From JALYGK01 sp036259835 (GTDB lineage: Bacteria; Actinomycetota; UBA4738): a stretch of 21,358 nucleotides of DNA. Location of the stretch: NCBI GenBank assembly GCA_036259835.1, contig DATABA010000035.1, forward strand, positions 1 through 21,358, read 5' to 3'. Within the stretch, counting starts at the first letter, position 1. Every line of letters begins with the position of its first letter. Below, in pieces: positions 1 through 8,283 of the stretch. The notes under the pieces were generated by a model. The model did not search any database. It had not been told where the DNA came from and worked only from the letters and a program-made list of their open reading frames with translations. A program made the position numbers and the translations under genes.

Positions 1-1
1 G

Positions 2-361
2 TTCCCCATTGATCAGATCACCGACCAATCCCTGGAGACACGGATCGCAGAAATTGTTCGGGAGAAGGCACTGGCCATAGCTCGGGAGGAGTTGCCGCAT
101 TCCATCGCGGTGGCCGTCGAGGAGGTCGAGCGCGACGAGGACACCCGATTTCTTCGCCTTTCGTGCCACGTGTTCGTCGAGCGCGAGTCGCAGAAGGGCA
201 TCGTGATCGGCAAGGGCGGAGCGACGCTGAAGGAGATCGGAACCAGGGCAAGAGAGGAACTCGAGGCCCTGCTCGAGACCCGCGTCTTCCTTGAGCTTCG
301 GGTGAAGGTGTTGAAGGAATGGCAGCGCGACCCAAAGGCGATGGCCCGCCTGGGGCTTTAG
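2..361 (+). CDS. era: GTPase Era, C-terminal part (5' end outside window)
   Basis: Era is a GTPase that binds the 3' end of 16S rRNA and helps mature the small ribosomal subunit. Only the last 119 residues are in the window; the reading frame is open from base 2 and ends at a TAG at 359-361. What is visible is the region after the G domain (FPIDQITDQS, REKALAIAREELPHSIAV) followed by the type II KH domain, whose RNA-binding loop reads GIVIGKGGATLKEIG. The sequence ends just after the KH domain, the usual C-terminus for Era. The G domain (P-loop, NKxD) lies off the left edge, so its integrity cannot be judged. recO follows after 76 bp, the same neighbour seen in many actinobacteria. Confidence 0.95.
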   Translation, partial: FPIDQITDQSLETRIAEIVREKALAIAREELPHSIAVAVEEVERDEDTRFLRLSCHVFVERESQKGIVIGKGGATLKEIGTRAREELEALLETRVFLELRVKVLKEWQRDPKAMARLGL

Positions 362-398
362 TCCTGTGGAGATTTCGTCGCGCGGCTTTATTCGCTAA

Positions 399-418
399 CC
401 GGCGGCCGAGGCCGCCGG
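399..418. promoter_or_regulatory. Perfect inverted repeat between era and recO
   Basis: CCGGCGGCC at 399-407 is followed by GA and then its exact reverse complement at 410-418. It would fold into a very GC-rich hairpin with a tight loop. No T-run follows, so it is not a classical intrinsic terminator. It ends 19 bases before the recO start and could weaken read-through from era or act at the RNA level. The role is inference. Confidence 0.4.
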
Positions 419-421
419 GGG

Positions 422-427
422 TACGAT
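422..427 (+). promoter_or_regulatory. Candidate -10 element for a nearly leaderless recO transcript
   Basis: TACGAT fits the actinobacterial TAnnnT -10 pattern and ends 10 bases before the recO ATG. recO has no Shine-Dalgarno sequence, which fits a very short 5' leader. No good -35 is visible; the region where it would lie is the inverted repeat. Weak evidence on its own. Confidence 0.3.
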
Positions 428-437
428 TCGTCACACC

Positions 438-1172
438 ATGCCGCTCTACAAGGAACAGGGCATCGTCCTTCGATCGATGAAGCTCGGTGAGGCCGACAAG
501 ATCCTCACCATCCTCACGCAGGGGTCCGGCAAGGTGCGCGCCGTGGCGAAGGGAATTCGCCGCACCACCAGCAAGTTTGGGGGACGGCTCGAGCCGCTCA
601 CGCACGTGTCGCTCATGCTCTACCGGGGGCGAAACCTGGACACGGTCACCCAGTGCGAGATCCTCCATCCGTTCCGCAGCGTCCGGAGCAGTTTCGAACG
701 CATCGCGGCAGGGGAGACGATGGTCGAGGCGGTGGACAAGGTCGCTGAGGAGCACGAGCGGAACGTCCGGCTCTTCCTCCTTCTGCTCGCCGGCCTTCGG
801 TCGCTGGAGGGCCAACCGCGGGACGCCGCCGCCGTGGCCGAGAGCTTCTTGCTGAAGTTGCTTTCGCTGTCGGGGTTCCATCCGAGCCTTTCAGCCTGCG
901 CTGCCTGCGGGCTCCCCGGGCCGCACGAGTGGTTCGCTGCGTCGCAGGGCGGAGTGGTGTGCCGGACGTGCGCCGAGAACGACGCTGCTCGCACGTCCCA
1001 ACCCGCGCTTCAGTGGCTGGATACGCTTGCCGGCGTCGATCTCAATGGGGCCGGAGAGGTGATTCCGGAGCCTCGGATCCGCAGTGAGGGACGGGCCATC
1101 CTCTATGGCTACGCCGAATACCACCTGGAGCGGCGGATGCGAAGCTTCGCCCTGTTGGCCCGGCAGGCATGA
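438..1172 (+). CDS. recO: DNA repair protein RecO
   Basis: RecO acts with RecR and RecF to load RecA onto SSB-coated single-stranded DNA in gap repair. The 244-residue length is normal. The N-terminal OB fold is recognisable from MPLYKEQGIVLRSMKLGEAD through GKVRAVAKGIRR to FGGRLEPLTHVSLMLYRGR. The C-terminal half carries the zinc-binding cysteines CAAC (154, 157) and CRTC (175, 178). The ATG at 438 is the natural start because the conserved family N-terminus begins there, although no ribosome binding site precedes it. Its stop overlaps the uppS start (ATGA at 1169-1172), so the two are probably translationally coupled. Confidence 0.95.
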   Translation: MPLYKEQGIVLRSMKLGEADKILTILTQGSGKVRAVAKGIRRTTSKFGGRLEPLTHVSLMLYRGRNLDTVTQCEILHPFRSVRSSFERIAAGETMVEAVDKVAEEHERNVRLFLLLLAGLRSLEGQPRDAAAVAESFLLKLLSLSGFHPSLSACAACGLPGPHEWFAASQGGVVCRTCAENDAARTSQPALQWLDTLAGVDLNGAGEVIPEPRIRSEGRAILYGYAEYHLERRMRSFALLARQA

Positions 1173-1909
1173 GTTACCTCTCCGACCTCGACCTGTCCAG
1201 GCTTCCTCGGCACGTCGCCATCGTCATGGACGGCAACGGTCGATGGGCCAAGCAGCGAGGCCTCCCGAGAACCGAAGGGCACAAGGCCGGGGAAGAGGCG
1301 CTCTACGACGTTGTGGAGGGAGCCCTGGACGTCGGACTGGAATGGCTCACCGTGTACGCGTTCTCGACGGAGAACTGGAAGCGCCCGCCATCCGAAGTTC
1401 GCTTCCTCCTGTACTTCAATCGGACCCTGCTCAGGAACCGCCGGGACGACCTCCACAGCCGCGGGACTCGCATTCGTTTCCTCGGCCGGCGGCACGACTG
1501 GCGAATCCCCAAGTCGGTTTTGAAGGACATGGAGGACGCCGAAGCGCTCACCAAGAACAATCGGCGCCTCACATTTACGATCGCCTTCGACTACGGCGGG
1601 CGGATGGAAATCGTCGACGCCATGAAGAAGCTTCTGGACGAGCGTGATCGCGGCAGGGTCAAGGGAGAACGGCTTACACCCGATTCGATCTCCCGCCGCC
1701 TGTACCGACCCGACATGCCGGACCCGGACCTGCTGATTCGAACCGGCGGCGAGATGCGCATCTCGAACTTCCTCCTGTGGCAAGCGGCATATGCAGAGCT
1801 GTGGTTCACGCCGATCTACTGGCCGGACTTCAACCGAGAGCACCTCTACGAGGCAATTCGGGACTACCAGAAACGCGACCGGCGTTTCGGCGCCGTCGAC
1901 GGTCGGTGA
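1169..1909 (+). CDS. uppS: Isoprenyl (undecaprenyl-type) diphosphate synthase
   Basis: This cis-prenyltransferase condenses isopentenyl diphosphate units onto an allylic primer to make the polyprenyl diphosphate lipid carrier for peptidoglycan and other wall polymers. At 246 residues it is full length. The signature HVAIVMDGNGRWA contains the catalytic Asp21. Further conserved blocks are TVYAFSTENWKRP, FDYGGRMEIVDA, and the C-terminal DPDLLIRTGGEMRISNF and WPDF stretches that shape the active site and dimer interface. Product chain length cannot be read from sequence alone; actinobacteria make C50 or C55 carriers. It overlaps recO by 4 bases (ATGA) and the following gene by 4 bases (GTGA). 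Confidence 0.95.
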   Translation: MSYLSDLDLSRLPRHVAIVMDGNGRWAKQRGLPRTEGHKAGEEALYDVVEGALDVGLEWLTVYAFSTENWKRPPSEVRFLLYFNRTLLRNRRDDLHSRGTRIRFLGRRHDWRIPKSVLKDMEDAEALTKNNRRLTFTIAFDYGGRMEIVDAMKKLLDERDRGRVKGERLTPDSISRRLYRPDMPDPDLLIRTGGEMRISNFLLWQAAYAELWFTPIYWPDFNREHLYEAIRDYQKRDRRFGAVDGR

Positions 1910-2370
1910 GCCGGTATTTCGCGTACGGCGCGAATATGGACTCTCGCCACATGCTGGAACGGGTGCCTGGAGCGTCGGTCGTTGGACCCGCCCGGCTCGA
2001 GGGGTATCGACTGGAGTTCAACGTGTACTCCAGCGAGTGGGAGGGCGGGGCGGCCAACATCGAGCCAGACGAGGACGGTCGAGTGTGGGGCGTCCTCTGG
2101 GAGGTGCCGGACGACCAACTTTCAGGGCTCGATGCGTACGAGGGCCATCCGGTTTTCTTCCGCCGGGAGGAAGTGACTGTGCAGGGTCCGACTGAGCCGG
2201 TCACGGCATGGACCTTCCGCGTCGCCCATCAGGACCGAAGCTACGTGCGTCCCACGGATGCGTACGTTCACCTTCTTCGCTCCGCGGTCCGGGTCCAGGG
2301 GCTTCCGCCCGACGCACTGGACATGATCGAGCGGTCGGCCAGGCCTCCTCGACCGACCATCTCCACCTGA
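1906..2370 (+). CDS. Gamma-glutamylcyclotransferase-like (AIG2/GGCT fold) protein
   Basis: This is a small 154-residue protein of the GGCT/AIG2 family, whose members release 5-oxoproline from gamma-glutamyl amines or peptides. The N-terminal substrate loop reads FAYGANM (family consensus YGSNM). LDAYEG with Glu79 is the expected catalytic acid/base, followed by HPVFFRREEV. The start chosen is the GTG at 1906, which forms a GTGA overlap with the uppS stop; an earlier in-frame Met would run about 130 bases back into uppS. Its substrate is unknown, because many bacterial members have no assigned one. Its place between uppS and glyS suggests co-expression rather than shared pathway chemistry. Confidence 0.8.
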   Translation: MSRYFAYGANMDSRHMLERVPGASVVGPARLEGYRLEFNVYSSEWEGGAANIEPDEDGRVWGVLWEVPDDQLSGLDAYEGHPVFFRREEVTVQGPTEPVTAWTFRVAHQDRSYVRPTDAYVHLLRSAVRVQGLPPDALDMIERSARPPRPTIST

Positions 2371-2380
2371 GGCCGGCCGC

Positions 2381-2386
2381 TATCAT
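2381..2386 (+). promoter_or_regulatory. Candidate -10 element upstream of glyS
   Basis: TATCAT lies in the 69-base gap between the GGCT-like gene and glyS and fits the TAnnnT pattern. No convincing -35 hexamer is visible. It could give glyS its own promoter inside the gene run. Confidence 0.25.
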
Positions 2387-2439
2387 CGCTTCCACGCCAG
2401 CGGCCGGAGCCACCGGCCGGGAAAGGAGCTAACCGCCGG

Positions 2440-3816
2440 ATGGCCGACCTCATGGACGCCATCACCTCCCTTGCCAAGCGCCGCGGGATCGCTTTCCCCT
2501 CCAGCGAGATCTACGGCGGCCTGCGCTCGTTCTGGGACTACGGCCCCCTCGGAGTGGAGCTCAAGAACAACGTCAAGCGGGCCTGGTGGCGCGCCATGGT
2601 TCAGCTCCGCGAGGACGTGGTTGGGCTGGATTCCTCCATCATCATGTCGCCACGCATCTGGGAGGCGAGCGGCCACCTGGAGTCGTTCACCGACCCGTTG
2701 GTCGAATGTCTCAACTGCCACCAGCGGTTTCGGGCCGATCACCTGCCCGGGTTCCATGCGCCTCAGTCGGGACATGAGGCCGACGACACCACCCTCGACA
2801 TGGCGGAGAAGCCCCGCTGCCCGAACTGCGGCAACGATCGGTTCACCGACCCGCGGAACTTCAACCTGATGTTCAAGACATACATGGGCCCGGTGGAGGA
2901 GGACGCCGCAGCCGTCTACCTCCGGCCGGAGACGGCACAGGGGATGTTCGTGGACTTCGTGACCGTCCAGCAGACGTCACGCAAGAAGGTGCCGTTCGGA
3001 ATCGCGCAAATAGGGAAGTCGTTTCGAAACGAGATCACCCCCGGCAACTTCATTTATCGGACGCGCGAGTTCGAACAAATGGAGATGGAGTTCTTCGTCG
3101 AACCCGGGACCGATGAGGAATGGCACGAGTACTGGATCAACGAGCGCCTCCAGTGGTACGTCGACCTCGGAGTTCGAAAGGAGAACCTGAGGATCCGTGA
3201 GCACAGCGCCGATGAGCTCTCGCACTACTCCAAGCGGACCGTAGACATCGAATACAGCTTCCCGTTTACCGACTGGGGGGAGCTTGAGGGGATCGCCAAT
3301 CGAACCGATTACGACCTGAGAGCACACCAGGAGCATTCGGGACAGGACCTCACCTACTTCGACCAGGAGAAAGAGACGAGATTTCACCCGTTCGTCATCG
3401 AACCGGCGGCGGGAGTCGATCGGGCGGCACTGGCCTTCCTCATCGACGCCTACCGCGTGGAGGAAGCACCGACCGCGAAGGGCGGGACCGAGCGCCGGAC
3501 GCTGCTCGCGCTCCATCCTCGGCTGGCTCCCATGAAGGTCGCGGTGCTGCCACTGTCCCGTCACGAGAACCTCGTGCCCGAAGCCCGCGCGGTCTTCGAC
3601 GTGGTCAAGCCACACTGGATGTGCGATTACGACGACGCGGGCTCGATCGGCCGGCGGTACCGGAGGCAGGATGAGGTCGGAACCCCGTTCTGCGTCACGG
3701 TCGATTTCGAGACGCTCACAGATAAGCAGGTCACCGTTCGGGACAGGGACGCAATGACGCAGGACCGCCTTCCGATTGAGCGCCTTGTCGAGTACCTGAA
3801 GGAGCGTCTCCCGTGA
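2440..3816 (+). CDS. glyS: Glycyl-tRNA synthetase (class II, single-chain alpha2 type)
   Basis: This enzyme charges tRNA-Gly with glycine using ATP. At 458 residues it is the single-polypeptide type typical of actinobacteria and Thermus, not the split GlyQ/GlyS type. Visible landmarks: YGGLRSFWDYGPLG in motif 1, an inserted zinc-binding segment with CLNC (90, 93) and CPNC (127, 130), LRPETAQGMFVDF, motif 2 FRNEITPGNFIYRTREFEQ, motif 3 around DRAALAFLIDAY, and a C-terminal anticodon-binding domain starting near LAPMKVAVLPLS. The purine-rich GGAAAGGAG ahead of the ATG is a good ribosome binding site. Its stop overlaps the next gene by GTGA. Confidence 0.97.
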   Translation: MADLMDAITSLAKRRGIAFPSSEIYGGLRSFWDYGPLGVELKNNVKRAWWRAMVQLREDVVGLDSSIIMSPRIWEASGHLESFTDPLVECLNCHQRFRADHLPGFHAPQSGHEADDTTLDMAEKPRCPNCGNDRFTDPRNFNLMFKTYMGPVEEDAAAVYLRPETAQGMFVDFVTVQQTSRKKVPFGIAQIGKSFRNEITPGNFIYRTREFEQMEMEFFVEPGTDEEWHEYWINERLQWYVDLGVRKENLRIREHSADELSHYSKRTVDIEYSFPFTDWGELEGIANRTDYDLRAHQEHSGQDLTYFDQEKETRFHPFVIEPAAGVDRAALAFLIDAYRVEEAPTAKGGTERRTLLALHPRLAPMKVAVLPLSRHENLVPEARAVFDVVKPHWMCDYDDAGSIGRRYRRQDEVGTPFCVTVDFETLTDKQVTVRDRDAMTQDRLPIERLVEYLKERLP

Positions 3817-4019
3817 GACTGCCGCGGGTCCTGATGCACGAACGGCTGACGCCGGTGCGAATGCTGGGCGCCGCGGTGGCGTCGCTGGCGCTCGCCGTCG
3901 GAACGGTCATCTATGGGCACATGGCCGCAAGCCCCGTCGGGCCCTGGCTTTCCATCGTGTTCTCCGCTGGGGCCGTCGGATGCACCGTCCTTTCGCTGAT
4001 GCTCCCCGCGAGGCGATGA
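3813..4019 (+). CDS. Small two-helix membrane protein, function unknown
   Basis: A 68-residue protein starting at a GTG that overlaps the glyS stop (GTGA at 3813-3816) and ending in an ATGA overlap with the downstream lipoprotein gene. Two hydrophobic stretches, about residues 18-34 and 44-63, look like membrane helices joined by a short loop (GHMAASPVGPW), with basic residues at both ends. I do not recognise a family. The precise overlaps on both sides are the main evidence that it is translated. It may be a partner of the downstream protease, but nothing in the sequence proves that. Confidence 0.65.
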   Translation: MRLPRVLMHERLTPVRMLGAAVASLALAVGTVIYGHMAASPVGPWLSIVFSAGAVGCTVLSLMLPARR

Positions 4020-5338
4020 TGGCGCCGCGTCGCGTTGCCGTGTTGATCGTCGCGGCGCTCGTCGCCGGGTCGTGCACCGGAGCGCCCGACACCCGGACCG
4101 GTCGCTCCCCATCCCCGGCCGGGCGCTCTCCATCGCCGCAGGCCAGTCCGCGAGCGAACCCGGCCGACGATCGAGCGCCGTGCAGGCGACCGAAGAACGA
4201 AAAGACCAAACCCAAGCCTCTAAAGAAGCGGCCACTGCCGCCGGTGTTGCGCGAAGTGGCCCAGGAAGTGCAGGACATTCGAGGGCTCCGGTTTCGCCGG
4301 CCGATCAACCCGCGTGCCGTCAGCCGCGAAGAGATGAACCGTCTCCTCGGCGAGGGGGTCGACGAGGGACTGCCGAGGGGTCGGGCCCGACGGCTGCAAC
4401 GAGCTTGGGCCACCATCGGCGCGATTCCTCGGGGGACGGACCTCCGTGAAGCGTTCAAGGACTTCGGGGCCAGTTCGATCGTCGGTTTCTACGACACGGA
4501 TGACCAGCGTCTCGTCTACGTCGGGACCGAATCCCCGTCGCCCCTGCAGCGGACGGTGTTGGCCCACGAGCTCACTCATGCGCTGGACGACCAGCACTTC
4601 AACCTGGACCGTCTGGACGACCTGGACGCGAAGTGTCGTGATGAGGCTGGGATGGCGTACCTCTCGCTCGTCGAGGGGAGCGCCGAGGTGATCTCGGGAA
4701 CGTGGGCCAGTGAGAACCTGACCGCTGGAGAATTCGCCGACATGCAAGCCGAACAGGCCGCTCAGGGAGGCTTGCCCTCGACGGTCCCGCCGTTCTTCCT
4801 TCAGATGATCATCTTTCCGTACCCGAACGGCACGGCGTTCGTGTCCGAAGTCGTCGACCGAGGTGGGACAAAGGCCCTGAACACGGCGTTTCGCAATCCA
4901 CCGCTATCGACGGAGCAGATCCTCCATCCCGAGAAATATCCGGAAGACCGGCCGAGGGCCATCGACGTTCCTGATGTCGCCTCGAAGCTCGGAGCAAAGT
5001 GGAAGGACCTTGAATTCGAAGAAGTCGGAGAAGGATGGCTGCACATCCTTCTGGACCTCCGTATCGGTCCAGAGCAGTCCGAGCAGGCGTCCGAGGGATG
5101 GGACGGCGGCGAGTATCGGGCGTGGAGTCGCGGCAAGGACACAGCGATCATCCTCGACACGGTGTGGGACAGCGAGGAGGACGCCGAGCAGTTCGCCGAG
5201 GCGATGGACGATTGGCTGGGCGAACGGGTGGGTGACGTGCTGCCACCCCAGGGGAGTCGGGTACGCGTGCTCTTCGCTTCCGACAAACCGACACTGACGT
5301 TGCTCCGGAGAGCCGCGGCGTCTTCGCCGGTAGACTGA
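4016..5338 (+). CDS. Putative lipoprotein zinc metallopeptidase
   Basis: A 440-residue exported protein. The start ATG at 4016 overlaps the preceding stop (ATGA). The N-terminus is a basic and hydrophobic signal ending in LVAGSC, with Cys20 the likely lipidated residue. It is followed by a Ser/Pro/Arg/Lys-rich linker (about 21-75) suited to crossing the wall. The catalytic domain contains VLAHELTHALDDQHF: HELTH at 184-188 is the HExxH zinc motif. Glu220 in LVEGSAEV, about 32 residues later, is a good candidate for the third ligand of a gluzincin-type site. The rest has no motif I recognise. The substrate is unknown. The arrangement suggests a cell-surface protease expressed with glyS and the small membrane protein. 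Confidence 0.75.
   Translation: MMAPRRVAVLIVAALVAGSCTGAPDTRTGRSPSPAGRSPSPQASPRANPADDRAPCRRPKNEKTKPKPLKKRPLPPVLREVAQEVQDIRGLRFRRPINPRAVSREEMNRLLGEGVDEGLPRGRARRLQRAWATIGAIPRGTDLREAFKDFGASSIVGFYDTDDQRLVYVGTESPSPLQRTVLAHELTHALDDQHFNLDRLDDLDAKCRDEAGMAYLSLVEGSAEVISGTWASENLTAGEFADMQAEQAAQGGLPSTVPPFFLQMIIFPYPNGTAFVSEVVDRGGTKALNTAFRNPPLSTEQILHPEKYPEDRPRAIDVPDVASKLGAKWKDLEFEEVGEGWLHILLDLRIGPEQSEQASEGWDGGEYRAWSRGKDTAIILDTVWDSEEDAEQFAEAMDDWLGERVGDVLPPQGSRVRVLFASDKPTLTLLRRAAASSPVD
5331..5336 (+). promoter_or_regulatory. Candidate -10 element for ppdK
   Basis: TAGACT overlaps the stop codon of the upstream protease gene and ends 35 bases before the ppdK start. It fits TAnnnT; no clear -35 is seen. Low confidence. 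Confidence 0.25.
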
Positions 5339-5371
5339 CCCAAGAACCACCGGGCATCTGGAGGTCGCCAC

Positions 5372-8110
5372 ATGTCTTCACGGGCAGCCACGAAGTTCGT
5401 CTACGACTTCACCGAGGGGAACAAGGACATGAAAGACCTCCTCGGCGGGAAGGGAGCCAACCTCGCAGAGATGACCAACCTGGGGCTTCCCGTCCCCCCC
5501 GGCTTCACCATCACGACACAGGCGTGCCTGTCGTATCTGGCGAGCGGGCGTTTCCCGGATGGGCTCATGAGCGAAGTCGAACAACGCCTTCAGCACGTCG
5601 AGGGGGTAATGGGAAAGCGTCTCGGGGACCCGCAGGATCCTCTTCTGGTTTCCGTTCGGTCGGGTGCCAAGTTCTCCATGCCGGGAATGATGGACACCGT
5701 CCTCAATCTCGGTCTCAACAACCGTTCCGTCGAGGGTCTGACCGAGCAGACATCGAACGACCGGTTTGCCTGGGACTCATACCGGCGGTTCGTCCAGATG
5801 TTCGGAAAGATCGTCCTGGACATCGATCCGGAGCGATTCGAGTCTCTGCTCGACCAGGCCAAAGAGCGCAAGGGGCCAGAGGCCAAGGACACCGATCTCA
5901 CCGCCGAGGACCTCCGGGAGCTGACCGCCCGCTTCCAGGAGGTCGTTCGGGAGGAGACCGGCGAGGAGTTTCCGCAGGAGCCGCGGCTTCAGCTGGAGAA
6001 GGCCATCGAAGCGGTCTTTCGGTCGTGGAACACGCCCCGGGCGGTTGCGTACCGGCGGCAGAACAAGATTTCCGACGATCTCGGGACCGCGGTGAACGTC
6101 GTGGCGATGATCTTCGGGAACATGGGCGAGGACTCCGGTACCGGGGTCGCCTTTACTCGAGATCCCTCCACCGGCGAAAAGGAGCCCTACGGCGACTACC
6201 TCCCGAATGCTCAGGGTGAAGACGTCGTCGCAGGCATACGCAACACGCTTCCTCTTCGAGACCTGGCCACGCTCGATCCGCCGTCATACGACGACCTCCG
6301 GCGTGGGATGGACATTCTCGAAAAGCACTACCGAGACATGTGCGACATCGAGTTCACGATCGAGCGTCGAAAGCTGTGGTTCCTTCAGACCCGAGTGGGA
6401 AAACGCACCGCGTATGCGGAATGGGTCATGGCGTATGACATGTGGCAAGAGGGATTGATTTCGGTCGACGAAGGGCTGCTTCGCCTCGACGCGAATCGCC
6501 TGGAGCAGCTGTTCAAGCCGGTCGTTCGGGAGACCCAAAAGAGCAGCGAACAGCCCGCGGCTCGAGGCCTGAACGCGTCGCCCGGCGCCGCCGTCGGTCG
6601 AGTCGTGTTCACGGCCGATGCAGCCGAGGAGTGGGCCGAACGGGGGGAGAAGGTCATCCTGGTCCGCCGGGAGACCACTCCAGACGACTATCACGGGATG
6701 ATCAAGTCGCAGGGAATCCTCACAAGTGCAGGCGGGACGAACTCGCACGCTGCGGTGGTGGCCCGGGGCGAAGGCATCCCCGCCGTCTGTGGTGCTGATG
6801 AAGTCCGGATCGAACGCGGGGCCCGGTCGTTCTCCGTGGATGGGAGCCGGGTTACCGAAGGTGACTGGATCACCATCGACGGAACGGACGGCGCGGTGTA
6901 TCTCAAGCGGCTCGAATTGGAGGAGCCGGCGCTCATCCGCGCCGTGAAGGGCGACGCCGAAGCTCGTGAGGAGAAGATCTGGAAGGCGTTTCAGGCGTTC
7001 ATGTCGCGCGCCGACGACGTCCGACGACTCAGAGTTCGAGCCAACGCCGACACCCCCGACCAAGCCGCCAACGCCCGGGCCCGCGGGGCCGAAGGAATTG
7101 GGCTGTGCCGAACCGAGCACATGTTCCTGGGGGAGGAGCGCGTCGCCGCGGTGCGAAAGATGATCTTCGCGGACACGCCAGACGAAGAGCAGGACGCCTA
7201 CGCGCAGCTCCTCCCGCTTCAGCGTCAGGACTTCGTCGGCATCTTCGAGGCAATGGACGGGCTCCCCGTGACGGTCCGGCTCCTCGACCCGCCGCTTCAC
7301 GAGTTCCTTCCCAACCACGTCGACCTGGCCGTCGCGGTCGCGGTGGCGGAGGAGCGAGGCGAATCGCAAGCGGTGATTCGTGAGGAGAAGGTCGGGCTGG
7401 ACGAAGCGAGGGCCCTGCTCAAGAAGGTGGAGGAGCTGCACGAGGCGAACCCGATGCTCGGATTGCGAGGTGTTCGGTTGGGGATCGTGAAGCCGGGCCT
7501 CTACGCGATGCAGGTACGAGCGATCGTCGAGGCGGCGTGCGACCGAGTGGGGGCCGGTGGGAACCCAGTGGTGGAGATCATGATTCCGTTGGTCGCCACG
7601 CAGGAAGAGCTGCGGCAGATGCGCGAGGAGCTGGAACCCGTGGCTGCCGAGGTACTCCGCGAACGAGGAGTCGACCTGGCGCTTTCGTTCGGAACCATGG
7701 TTGAGCTGCCCAGGACCTCTGTCGTTGCCGGTGAGATCGCCGAAGTCGCCGATTTCTTCTCCTTTGGGACCAACGACCTCACCCAGACCGCGTTCGGATT
7801 CTCTCGCGATGACATCGGCAAGTTCCTCGGCATGTACGAAGAGCGAAAGCTCGTCCCGGCCAATCCGTTTGTGACCATCGACCGGCCGGGAGTCGGACGG
7901 CTCATGAAGATGGCGGTCGAGGAGGGGCGTGCGTCGAACGCACATCTCCATCTGGGCATCTGCGGGGAGCATGGCGGAGATCCCTCATCGGTGGTGTTCT
8001 GTCATGAGATCGGGCTCGACTACGTCTCCTGCTCGCCGTTCAGGGTGGAAACCGCGAGGCTCGCGGCAGGGCAGGCGTCGATCGGCGAATCGCAGCGGGC
8101 CAGCCTGTAG
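5372..8110 (+). CDS. ppdK: Pyruvate, phosphate dikinase
   Basis: PPDK interconverts pyruvate + ATP + phosphate and phosphoenolpyruvate + AMP + pyrophosphate. At 912 residues all three domains are present. The N-terminal nucleotide-binding domain has LLGGKGANLAEM, SVRSGAKFSMPGMMDTVLN and MGEDSGTGVAFTRDPSTG. The swivelling phosphohistidine domain has catalytic His459 in GGTNSHAAVVARG. The C-terminal PEP/pyruvate barrel has RLLDPPLHEFLP, FGTNDLTQTAFGFSRDD and GICGEHGGDPSS with its acid/base Cys. The loop normally reads T-S-H; here it is N-S-H, so the Thr phosphorylated by the PPDK regulatory protein is missing. GGAGG at 5360-5364 sets the ATG start. No regulatory-protein gene is in the window. 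Confidence 0.96.
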   Translation: MSSRAATKFVYDFTEGNKDMKDLLGGKGANLAEMTNLGLPVPPGFTITTQACLSYLASGRFPDGLMSEVEQRLQHVEGVMGKRLGDPQDPLLVSVRSGAKFSMPGMMDTVLNLGLNNRSVEGLTEQTSNDRFAWDSYRRFVQMFGKIVLDIDPERFESLLDQAKERKGPEAKDTDLTAEDLRELTARFQEVVREETGEEFPQEPRLQLEKAIEAVFRSWNTPRAVAYRRQNKISDDLGTAVNVVAMIFGNMGEDSGTGVAFTRDPSTGEKEPYGDYLPNAQGEDVVAGIRNTLPLRDLATLDPPSYDDLRRGMDILEKHYRDMCDIEFTIERRKLWFLQTRVGKRTAYAEWVMAYDMWQEGLISVDEGLLRLDANRLEQLFKPVVRETQKSSEQPAARGLNASPGAAVGRVVFTADAAEEWAERGEKVILVRRETTPDDYHGMIKSQGILTSAGGTNSHAAVVARGEGIPAVCGADEVRIERGARSFSVDGSRVTEGDWITIDGTDGAVYLKRLELEEPALIRAVKGDAEAREEKIWKAFQAFMSRADDVRRLRVRANADTPDQAANARARGAEGIGLCRTEHMFLGEERVAAVRKMIFADTPDEEQDAYAQLLPLQRQDFVGIFEAMDGLPVTVRLLDPPLHEFLPNHVDLAVAVAVAEERGESQAVIREEKVGLDEARALLKKVEELHEANPMLGLRGVRLGIVKPGLYAMQVRAIVEAACDRVGAGGNPVVEIMIPLVATQEELRQMREELEPVAAEVLRERGVDLALSFGTMVELPRTSVVAGEIAEVADFFSFGTNDLTQTAFGFSRDDIGKFLGMYEERKLVPANPFVTIDRPGVGRLMKMAVEEGRASNAHLHLGICGEHGGDPSSVVFCHEIGLDYVSCSPFRVETARLAAGQASIGESQRASL

Positions 8111-8225
8111 CGACGACCCGATATCTGGTCCCGTTTGAACTTCCCCCGGACCGGGAGATGATTTCCCCCATTCGGGTGATGCGCTCGGCCATCCGACCTC
8201 CGTAACATCCGCTTCGTTCTAGGGC

Positions 8226-8283
8226 CACCTCCTTCCGGGCCCGGACCACCTTCCCGCCACGACGGTCCCTTCCCAAGGAGGTG
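8226..8283 (+). promoter_or_regulatory. Candidate SD-sequestering leader of the exported-protein genes
   Basis: The ribosome binding site AAGGAGGTG (8275-8283) of the next gene is exactly complementary to CACCTCCTT at 8226-8234, which itself equals the 16S rRNA 3' tail sequence. Pairing would close a stem around a 40-base loop that contains the perfect palindrome CCGGGCCCGG (8235-8244). Closed, it would hide the ribosome binding site. The rest of the 181-base gap (8111-8291) holds GC-rich short inverted repeats and no protein gene; I could not match it to a known riboswitch class. Confidence 0.45.

Noticed and set aside
1109..1843. 244-residue open frame on the minus strand across uppS
   Set aside because: It is the antisense shadow of a clear uppS gene in high-GC DNA and shows no protein motif.
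6284..7972. 562-residue minus-strand open frame across ppdK
   Set aside because: Long antisense frames are common in GC-rich genes; PPDK motifs are continuous on the plus strand and this frame has no recognisable domain or ribosome binding site.
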